This document shows, piece after piece, positions 1-7,728 of a DNA stretch of 7,728 nt. The DNA comes from Pseudonocardia sp. (lineage in GTDB: Bacteria; Actinomycetota; Actinomycetes; Mycobacteriales; Pseudonocardiaceae). Numbering within the stretch: the stretch's first letter is position 1; every line of letters begins with the position of its first letter. The translations under genes and the position numbers were made by a program. The stretch spans positions 1 to 7,728 of the forward strand of contig JAKDLE010000116.1 in the NCBI GenBank assembly GCA_030453005.1. The letters are read 5' to 3'. The notes under the pieces were generated by a model. That model searched no databases, was not told where the DNA came from, and saw nothing but the letters and a program-made list of their open reading frames with translations.

Positions 1-3166
<3,166 letters not shown>

Positions 3167-3170
<4 letters not shown>

Positions 3171-3904
3171 GCACGCTCGTGGGTGTGGGCGTCGGGCCGG
3201 GTGACCCGGACCTGGTCACCGTCAAGGCCGCGAACCTGCTGGCCAAGGCGGACGTCGTGTTCGTGCCCGTCGCCGATTCGGGCGACACCGGCCGCGCCGA
3301 GCAGACCGTCCTGTTCTACGCCGAGGCCTGGCGCGTGGAGCGGGTGGTGTTCGCGCTGCACGACCGCGAGCACACCGCGCGCCGGGAGCAGGCGTGGGAC
3401 GCCGCCGCCGCGCACGTGGCCCGGTGGTTCGCCGCCCACCCCGGGGGCACCGCGGCGTTCGCCACGATCGGCGACCCCTGCGTGTACTCGACGTTCACCT
3501 ACCTCGCGGGCACCGTCCGCGACCTGGTGGGTGAGCTCGAGGTGCGGCTGGTGCCCGGCATCACCGCCATGCAGGACCTCGCCGCCCGCAGCGGCACCCC
3601 GCTCGTCGAGGGCCGGGAGACGCTCTCGCTGTTCCCGATGACGGCGGGCGCCGACCGCTTCCGCGAGGCGCTGCGGCGCGGCGACGCCGTGGTGGCCTAC
3701 AAGTTCGGCCGGATGCTGCCGGAGACGCTCGCGGTGCTACGCGAGACCGACCGGCTCGACGGCGCCGTGTACGGGGCGGGCCTCGGTCTGGTCGACGAGG
3801 ACATCCGCCCTGCCGCCGAGCTGGACCCCGACGAGACCGGCCCGTACCTGTCCACCCTCATCGTCCCCCCGCGACGCGACGGCCGCGGTCATGGCCTGCG
3901 CTGA
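3167..3904 (+). CDS. cobI: Precorrin-2 C(20)-methyltransferase CobI
   Basis: This enzyme transfers a methyl group from S-adenosylmethionine to C20 of precorrin-2, giving precorrin-3A, an early committed step of the corrin branch. The 245-residue length fits a single-domain tetrapyrrole methylase. The N-terminal loop GVGVGPGDPDLVTVKAA (from residue 6) is the class III methyltransferase signature. The second SAM-binding motif ATIGDPCVYSTFTYL starts at residue 99; the GDPxxYSTFxYL form is typical of CobI/CbiL rather than CobJ, CobM or CobL. VPGITAMQ (from residue 129) is the third motif. The ATG at 3167 has a good ribosome binding site and a 4-nt overlap with cobN; the 3' end overlaps the next gene by 14 nt. 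Many actinobacteria carry CobI fused to CobJ (for example the M. tuberculosis protein); here it stands alone. CbiL of the anaerobic route is the near equivalent, but CobN and BluB nearby point to the aerobic route. Confidence 0.93.
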
Positions 3905-5645
3905 CCCGCCGTCCGTCCCGTTCTACGACGTCCTGCACGGCCGCCGCGACGTCCGGTCCGGCTTCCTGGCCGACCGCCCGGTCGCCGACGACGTGCTGCA
4001 CCGCGTCCTCGCCGCCGCGCACGCCGCACCGAGCGTCGGGTTCTCGCAGCCATGGGACTTCCTGGTGCTGCGCGACCGGGCCCTGCGCGAACGCGTGCAC
4101 ACCCACGTCGCCGCCGCGCGGGACGCCTACGCCGCGTCCCTGCCCGGAGCACGGGCCGCGGCGTTCCGCGACGTGCGGGTCGAGGCGATCCTCGACACCC
4201 CGCTGAACATCGCCGTCACCTGCGACCCCACCCGCGGCGGACGACACACCCTCGGCCGCCACACCCGCCCGGAGATGGCGCCGTACTCGGTGGTCGGGGC
4301 CGTGCAGAACCTGTGGCTGGCCGCGCGGGCGGAGGGCCTCGGCGTCGGCTGGGTGAGCTTCGGTGACGAGCGCGCACTCGCCGGGTTGCTCGGCCTCCCG
4401 GCGCACCTGGAGCTGGTGGCGTACCTGTGCGTCGGGCACGTCACGGGGTTCGCGCAGCAGCCCGAGCTCGCCACCGCGGGCTGGGCCCGGCGTCGGCCCC
4501 TGCGCTGGGCCGTGCACCACGACGTCTACGGGCTCAGGGCGCTGCCCGGGGAGGAACCGATGGATCTGCTCGCCGAGACCGTCGCGGCGATCCGACCGCC
4601 CGACGCCGCCGCCCGCGCCGCGGCCGCCGCACGGCTGGACGCGATGACGAAGCCGCGCGGCTCGCTGGGCCGGGTGGAGGACGTGGCGGTCACGCTGGCC
4701 GGCATCGCGGGGGAGTGCCCACCGCCTCTGCCCGAGCCCGCCGCGGTGGCCGTCTTCGCCGCCGACCACGGCGTGCACGCCCAGGGCGTCACCCCCTGGC
4801 CGCAGGAGGTGACCGCCCAGATGGTGGCCAACTTCCTCGCCGGGGGAGCGGTCGTCAACGCCTTCGCCCGCCTGCTCGGGGCCGAGGTGTGCGTCGTCGA
4901 CGTGGGGGTGGCCGCCCCACTCGAACCGGTGCCGGGCCTGGTGCCGCGCCGGGTCGCCCCGGGCACCGCCGACCTCACCCGGGGCCCGGCGCTGACCCGC
5001 GCACAGGCCCGGGCCGCCGTCGAGGTCGGCATCGAGACCGCCCGCGACCTCGTCGCCGCGGGCAACCGCTGCCTGGTCACCGGGGACATGGGGATCGCCA
5101 ACACCACCGCCGCCGCCGCGTTGATCTGCACGTTCACCGGGGCCGACCCGGCTGAGGCCACCGGTCGGGGCACCGGCGTCGACGACGCCACCCTCGCCCG
5201 CAAGACCGCCGTCGTGCGCCGGGCGCTGGAGCGGCACCGCCCGGACCCGGCCGACCCGATCGGCGTGCTCGCCGCGTTCGGCGGACTCGAACACGCCGCC
5301 CTCGCCGGGTTCGTGCTCGGCGCCGCCGCGACCGGTGTCCCGGTCCTGCTCGACGGGGTGAGCGCAGGCGCCGCCGCCCTCGTCGCCGCCGCGCTCGGGC
5401 CCGCCTCGACCGGCTACTGCCTCGCCGGGCACCGCTCGGCCGAGCCGGGGCACCGCCTCGCGCTGGAGCGCCTGGGCCTGGAACCGCTGCTGGACCTGGG
5501 CCTGCGCCTCGGCGAGGGGACCGGCGCCCTGCTCGCGCTGCCGATCGTGCAGAGCGCGGCGCAGGCGCTGCGCGACGTGGCGACGTTCGACACCGCGGGT
5601 GTCACCGACTCGGCGGGTGTCACCGACTCGAAGGCGGCCCGATGA
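3891..5645 (+). CDS. bluB-cobT: BluB-CobT fusion: DMB synthase + NaMN:DMB phosphoribosyltransferase
   Basis: This 584-residue protein joins two consecutive steps of lower-ligand synthesis. Residues about 8-214 are BluB, a nitroreductase-fold enzyme that fragments reduced FMN with O2 to give 5,6-dimethylbenzimidazole. Visible signatures are the N-terminal RRDVR with D20, APSVGFSQPW, the GRHTRPEM segment, and AVQNLWLAARAEGLGVGWVS with S156. D20 and S156 appear to match the Asp and Ser important in Sinorhizobium BluB. Residues about 224-575 are CobT, which transfers phosphoribose from nicotinate mononucleotide to DMB. Signatures are MTKPRGSLGR, FAADHGV, GDMGIANTTAAAAL (D399 where enterobacterial CobT has Glu in GEMG), GHRSAEPGH and LRLGEGTGA, with E542 as the likely catalytic Glu. 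The linker between domains is only about 10 residues (LRALPGEEP), followed by M224. The ATG at 3891 has no clear ribosome binding site and overlaps cobI by 14 nt, so translation is probably coupled. The C-terminus carries a duplicated AGVTDS. Confidence 0.95.
   Translation: MACADPPSVPFYDVLHGRRDVRSGFLADRPVADDVLHRVLAAAHAAPSVGFSQPWDFLVLRDRALRERVHTHVAAARDAYAASLPGARAAAFRDVRVEAILDTPLNIAVTCDPTRGGRHTLGRHTRPEMAPYSVVGAVQNLWLAARAEGLGVGWVSFGDERALAGLLGLPAHLELVAYLCVGHVTGFAQQPELATAGWARRRPLRWAVHHDVYGLRALPGEEPMDLLAETVAAIRPPDAAARAAAAARLDAMTKPRGSLGRVEDVAVTLAGIAGECPPPLPEPAAVAVFAADHGVHAQGVTPWPQEVTAQMVANFLAGGAVVNAFARLLGAEVCVVDVGVAAPLEPVPGLVPRRVAPGTADLTRGPALTRAQARAAVEVGIETARDLVAAGNRCLVTGDMGIANTTAAAALICTFTGADPAEATGRGTGVDDATLARKTAVVRRALERHRPDPADPIGVLAAFGGLEHAALAGFVLGAAATGVPVLLDGVSAGAAALVAAALGPASTGYCLAGHRSAEPGHRLALERLGLEPLLDLGLRLGEGTGALLALPIVQSAAQALRDVATFDTAGVTDSAGVTDSKAAR
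4548..4562 (+). promoter_or_regulatory. Internal ribosome binding site and in-frame ATG at the BluB/CobT junction
   Basis: GGGGAGGA (4548-4555) is followed, with 5 nt after its GGAGG core, by an in-frame ATG (4560-4562) encoding M224. This Met sits where a stand-alone CobT would begin, and the following MDLLAETVAAI resembles a normal CobT N-terminus. The sequence shows a good initiation site. That it is used, giving free CobT beside the fusion, is inference. Confidence 0.5.
5589..5603. repeat. 15-bp perfect inverted repeat near the 3' end of bluB-cobT
   Basis: GACACC-GCG-GGTGTC is a 6-bp stem with a 3-nt loop. Its right arm is the beginning of the first copy of the 18-bp tandem repeat. It could be incidental to the codons for DTAGV, or a small RNA hairpin just upstream of the ferredoxin start. 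Confidence 0.45.
5595..5630 (+). repeat. Perfect 18-bp tandem duplication at the bluB-cobT 3' end
   Basis: The unit GCGGGTGTCACCGACTCG occurs twice head to tail (5595-5612 and 5613-5630) with no mismatch. It is in frame and adds a second AGVTDS to the C-terminal tail, beyond the conserved CobT fold. The identity of the two copies at every base, including wobble positions, suggests a recent slippage duplication. Confidence 0.9.
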
Positions 5646-5848
5646 CGCGCGCACCCGTCGCGGTCACCGCCGACTGCACCGGCTGCGGGGCGTGCCTGCT
5701 GACCTGCCCGGAGCACGCGTTCCGGCCCGTGGCCCGCCCGGGCGCCCCGGCCGGGCTCGACGTGCTGGCCTCGCACTGCACCGGATGCCTGGAGTGCATC
5801 GAGATCTGCCCGGCGGACGCGATAGTGGAGGTGCGCGGTGAGCGATGA
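5642..5848 (+). CDS. Small 2x[4Fe-4S] ferredoxin in the cobalamin operon
   Basis: This 68-residue soluble protein has two complete cluster motifs: C12-x2-C15-x2-C18-x3-C22-P and C46-x2-C49-x2-C52-x3-C56-P. This is the bacterial-type 8-Fe ferredoxin pattern, where the last Cys of each motif normally completes the cluster begun by the other. There is no signal peptide or membrane segment, so it should act in the cytoplasm. The ATG overlaps the bluB-cobT stop (ATGA), and GAAGG (5630-5634) stands 7 nt upstream as a modest ribosome binding site, so it is translated from the same mRNA. The neighbours suggest a role in B12 synthesis, for example feeding electrons to an Fe-S monooxygenase such as CobG, to Co(II)-corrinoid reduction, or to flavin reduction for BluB. 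None of these partners is visible here and the link is inference. A general-purpose ferredoxin parked in the operon is the alternative. Confidence 0.9.
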   Translation: MTRAPVAVTADCTGCGACLLTCPEHAFRPVARPGAPAGLDVLASHCTGCLECIEICPADAIVEVRGER

Positions 5849-5909
5849 TCGGCGAGATCGTGCGCAGGCGGTCGCACCCGCGACCACCGGTGCACGGTCT
5901 CGGCGATCA
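5846..5909. terminator. Long hairpin between convergent genes, likely bidirectional terminator
   Basis: TGATCGGCGAGATCGTGC (5846-5863) pairs with GCACGGTCTCGGCGATCA (5892-5909): 18 positions with one G-G mismatch and one G-U wobble. The loop holds a second perfect hairpin, GGTCGC-ACCC-GCGACC (5870-5885), with two further G-C pairs outside a C/A mismatch. The structure fills most of the 75-bp gap between the ferredoxin stop and the dsbA stop, and its first bases are the ferredoxin TGA. There is no T run on either side, as is common for actinobacterial terminators. Function as a terminator is inferred from position and symmetry. Confidence 0.75.
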
Positions 5910-5923
5910 GGTGGCTCGCGCAG

Positions 5924-6502
5924 TCACTCTCGACGGCCGAGGACGGCGTCGAGCAGGGCGTCGACGGTGAGGTCGCCCCGGTAGGGCGTGCCGCCGACGA
6001 ACAGCTGCGGCGTGCCGCGCACCCCGCTGCGCACCCCGGAGTTGAAGTCGGCCTCCACCCGTTCCTCGACGGCCCGGGTGGCGGGCCACACCACCGACTC
6101 GGGATCGACGCCGACCTCGCGGGCGTAGCCGCGCAGGTCGTCCTGGGTGAGGCGGGGCTCGTCGCCGGAGTAGAGCAGTGCGTGCATCGGCCAGAACCGC
6201 CCGGCCACGGCGGCGGCCTCCGCGGCGACGGCGGCGGAGAGGGCGAACGGGTGCAGCTCGGCGAGCGGGAAGTGGCGGAAGGCGAACACGAGCCGGTCGC
6301 CGAGCCTGTCGCGCACCTCGTCGATGACGGGGGCGGTCGCGCGGCAGTAGGGGCACTCGAAATCGCCGTACTCGACGAGGCTGAGCTCGGCGCCGAGCGC
6401 ACCCTGGAGATGGTCGTAGACCCCGACGGGTGGGGTGAGCGCCTCGCTGATGATCGCCTCACAGAGTCTCTCACATGGTATGGGGAAGGGTGGAAGGATC
6501 AC
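5924..6502 (-). CDS. DsbA-family thioredoxin-fold protein (CPYC)
   Basis: The 192-residue protein is a DsbA/FrnE-like thiol oxidoreductase. VEYGDFECPYC gives the active site C50-P-Y-C53. FRHFPLAELHPFA and the helical insert (AAVAAEAAAVAGRFWPMHALLYS) are typical of the DsbA fold. RGTPQLFVGG carries the cis-proline (T164-P165). No signal peptide or membrane anchor is seen, so it is probably cytoplasmic. The match is closest, by memory, to the DsbA-like domain fused to the C-terminus of some actinobacterial NhaA antiporters, and nhaA is the divergent neighbour. GTG at 6502 is the only ATG/GTG/TTG/CTG in frame before the conserved core, and an in-frame TAA lies 6 codons upstream (6521-6523), so this start is forced unless a rare codon is used. 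No good ribosome binding site precedes it. The first 20 residues look atypical and add a CxxxC (C10, C14). Confidence 0.88.
   Translation of the reverse strand: MILPPFPIPCERLCEAIISEALTPPVGVYDHLQGALGAELSLVEYGDFECPYCRATAPVIDEVRDRLGDRLVFAFRHFPLAELHPFALSAAVAAEAAAVAGRFWPMHALLYSGDEPRLTQDDLRGYAREVGVDPESVVWPATRAVEERVEADFNSGVRSGVRGTPQLFVGGTPYRGDLTVDALLDAVLGRRE
6458..6475. repeat. Direct repeat CTCACA with 12-bp spacing near the dsbA/nhaA start region
   Basis: CTCACA occurs at 6458-6463 and 6470-6475 (TGTGAG on the - strand), about one helical turn apart, with a small palindrome AGAGTCTCT (6463-6471) between. This stretch is less GC-rich than its surroundings. It could be a regulator site for the divergent pair, but two short hexamers can occur by chance. 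Confidence 0.3.
6492..6498 (+). promoter_or_regulatory. Ribosome binding site of nhaA
   Basis: GGAAGGA lies 7 nt before the GTG at 6506. It favours that start over GTG 6512 or ATG 6539, neither of which has a comparable site. It is antisense to the first codons of the dsbA-like gene. Confidence 0.6.
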
Positions 6503-6505
6503 GCC

Positions 6506-7728
6506 GTGGCCGTGGCGACCTTAACCGAGCGCGGCGACATGAGCCGCGCCGCGCGGTCCTTCCTGCGGACCGAGTCCGGTTCGGCGGTGCTGCTGCTGGC
6601 GGCCGCGGTGCTCGCGCTGCTGTGGGCGAACCTGGGGTCCGGGTACGAGGACTTCTGGGCCACCGAGGTCTCCCTGACGTGGGGCGGCGCGGAGCTCACC
6701 GAGGACCTGCGGCACTGGGTCAACGACGGGCTGATGGTGCTGTTCTTCTTCAGCGTCGGCCTGGAGATCTCCCGGGAGATGGTGCTCGGGGAGCTGCGCG
6801 GGATCCGGGCGCTGGCCGCGCCCACGATCGCCGCCGTCGGCGGGCTCGTCGTCCCCGCGGGGCTCTACCTGCTGTTCACCGCAGGCGGACCGGGTGCTGG
6901 GGCGTGGGGCATCGCGATCTCCACCGACACCGCCGTCGTCATCGGGGTGCTGGCGCTGGTCGGGCCGCGCTGCCCCGACCAGCTCCGCGTGTTCCTGCTC
7001 GCGCTCGCGATCGTCGACGACATCGGCGCGGTGGCCGCGATCGCGATCTTCTACACCGACGACGTGAACGTCCGTGCCCTCGCGCTGGCCGGGGTGCTGT
7101 TCCTGGCGCTGCTCGCGCTGCGGTTCGGCCGGTTCTGGCGCACCCCGGTCTACGTGCTGATCGGCGTGGTCATGTGGTGGGCCACGCTGGAGTCCGGCGT
7201 GCACCCCAGCGTCGTCGGCGTGGCGATGGGGCTGCTGGTCAACGCGTACGCCCCGCGGCCCGCCGACATCGCCCGCGTGCAGGTCACCGGCCGCAGCTTC
7301 CTCGTCGACCCCAGCCCCGAGCGGGCACTGGCCACCCAGGTGGCCGTCACCGAGGCGGTGTCGCCCAACGAGCGGCTGCAGCTGCGCATCCAGCCGTGGA
7401 GCAGCTACGTCATCGTGCCGCTGTTCGTGCTGGCCAACGCCGGGGTGCTGCTCACCGGCGAGACCCTGGCGGCCGCCGTGACCTCCCCGATCACCTGGGG
7501 CATCGTCGTCGGGCTCACGGTCGGCAAGCTGATCGGCGTCACCGCGGGCACCTGGGTAGCGCTGCGCACGGGCCTGGGCCGGGTGCCCGACACCCTGCGC
7601 TGGGGGCAGCTCGTCGGCGGCGCGGGGCTGGCCGGGATCGGCCTCACCGTCGCGCTGTTCGTCACCGACCTGGCCCTCGACGACGATGCACTGGTCAACC
7701 AGGCCAAGATCGGCATCCTCACGGGCTC
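6506..7728 (+). CDS. nhaA: Na+/H+ antiporter NhaA (3' partial)
   Basis: NhaA is an inner-membrane antiporter that exchanges cytoplasmic Na+ (or Li+) for outside H+ and so serves salt and pH balance. The frame is open for 407 codons and leaves the window without a stop. The sequence alternates hydrophobic helices; the first is about residues 26-43. Transport residues are present: D141 in ISTDTAVVIGVLALVG (matches E. coli D133), the D171-D172 pair in AIVDDIGA (D163/D164), and K341 in TVGKLIGV (K300). WVNDGLMVLFFFSVGLEISREM is the family signature, with Ser89 where E. coli has Lys80. A longer loop after LLVNAYAPRP, up to SPNERLQ, is usual in actinobacterial members, and PLFVLANAGV (305-314) follows. 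The final AKIGILTG is close to the end of the E. coli protein, so the transporter core is nearly complete. Whether a C-terminal DsbA-like domain follows cannot be seen. GTG 6506 is chosen for its ribosome binding site; ATG 6539 is the alternative, 11 residues shorter. Confidence 0.94.
   Translation, partial: MAVATLTERGDMSRAARSFLRTESGSAVLLLAAAVLALLWANLGSGYEDFWATEVSLTWGGAELTEDLRHWVNDGLMVLFFFSVGLEISREMVLGELRGIRALAAPTIAAVGGLVVPAGLYLLFTAGGPGAGAWGIAISTDTAVVIGVLALVGPRCPDQLRVFLLALAIVDDIGAVAAIAIFYTDDVNVRALALAGVLFLALLALRFGRFWRTPVYVLIGVVMWWATLESGVHPSVVGVAMGLLVNAYAPRPADIARVQVTGRSFLVDPSPERALATQVAVTEAVSPNERLQLRIQPWSSYVIVPLFVLANAGVLLTGETLAAAVTSPITWGIVVGLTVGKLIGVTAGTWVALRTGLGRVPDTLRWGQLVGGAGLAGIGLTVALFVTDLALDDDALVNQAKIGILTG

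Larger units (their letters stand above)
6450..6505. promoter_or_regulatory. Probable control region of the divergent dsbA/nhaA pair
   Basis: This is the only locally AT-richer stretch between the two genes and must contain the nhaA promoter if nhaA starts at 6506. On present calls it also encodes the N-terminus of the DsbA-like protein. TATGGG at 6479-6484 could be a weak -10 for nhaA, but no matching -35 is seen. On the - strand, TAAGGT (6517-6522) is a possible -10 for dsbA. Both are weak. Confidence 0.3.

Noticed and set aside
3858..5654. A 598-codon antisense open frame opposite bluB-cobT
   Set aside because: Low-complexity Arg/Gly/His/Val-rich composition, full overlap with a confident gene and no motif: a GC-driven shadow.
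5838..5970. Possible small + strand genes from GTG 5838 or ATG 5845 overlapping the ferredoxin end, as if the operon continued
   Set aside because: Both are about 40 codons, pass through the hairpin and then antisense to dsbA, turn Arg-rich and stop early. The hairpin explains this stretch better.
5620..6474. A 284-codon - strand open frame covering the dsbA-like gene and the ferredoxin
   Set aside because: It is another frame of the DsbA-like gene, rich in Ser/Pro/Arg, and crosses the terminator hairpin and antisense ferredoxin; no domain is recognisable.
6521..7204. A 227-codon - strand open frame opposite nhaA
   Set aside because: His/Arg/Gln/Asp-rich translation of antisense transmembrane codons. 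The + strand NhaA with its conserved Asp and Lys residues is the real gene.

Overview
The window is very GC-rich, with genes packed end to start and GTG starts in use. Protein family content and sequence style point to a high-GC actinobacterium. Pseudonocardia or a relative is my guess from protein flavour, but no marker gene is present to prove it.

Bases 1-5848 (+ strand) are the downstream part of an aerobic cobalamin (vitamin B12) operon in which every junction overlaps. The order is cobN (cobaltochelatase large subunit, 5' end outside the window), cobI (precorrin-2 C20-methyltransferase, 4-nt ATGA overlap), a single-chain BluB-CobT fusion (14-nt overlap), and a 68-residue 2x[4Fe-4S] ferredoxin (4-nt ATGA overlap). 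CobI acts early in corrin ring building and CobN inserts cobalt. BluB makes the lower ligand 5,6-dimethylbenzimidazole (DMB), and CobT activates DMB as alpha-ribazole phosphate. The ferredoxin is a plausible electron donor for a redox step of the pathway, but its partner cannot be read from the sequence.

Bases 5846-5909 form a long, almost perfect hairpin in the 75-bp gap between two converging genes. It starts on the ferredoxin stop codon and looks like a two-way terminator.

Bases 5924-7728 hold a divergent pair: a DsbA-family CPYC thioredoxin-fold protein on the - strand and an NhaA Na+/H+ antiporter on the + strand, which runs off the window end. The only usable start of dsbA and the best start of nhaA are 3 bp apart, so their promoters must lie inside or very near each other's coding ends. 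NhaA and a DsbA-like domain are known as one fused polypeptide in some actinobacteria; here they are separate, adjacent genes.

The points most worth a second look are the BluB-CobT fusion with a well-formed internal ribosome binding site and ATG at the domain border, the ferredoxin coupled to it, a perfect 18-bp tandem duplication at the fusion's 3' end, the convergent hairpin, and the dsbA/nhaA arrangement. I did not find a convincing wholly new system; most of the window is recognisable metabolism with unusual packaging.
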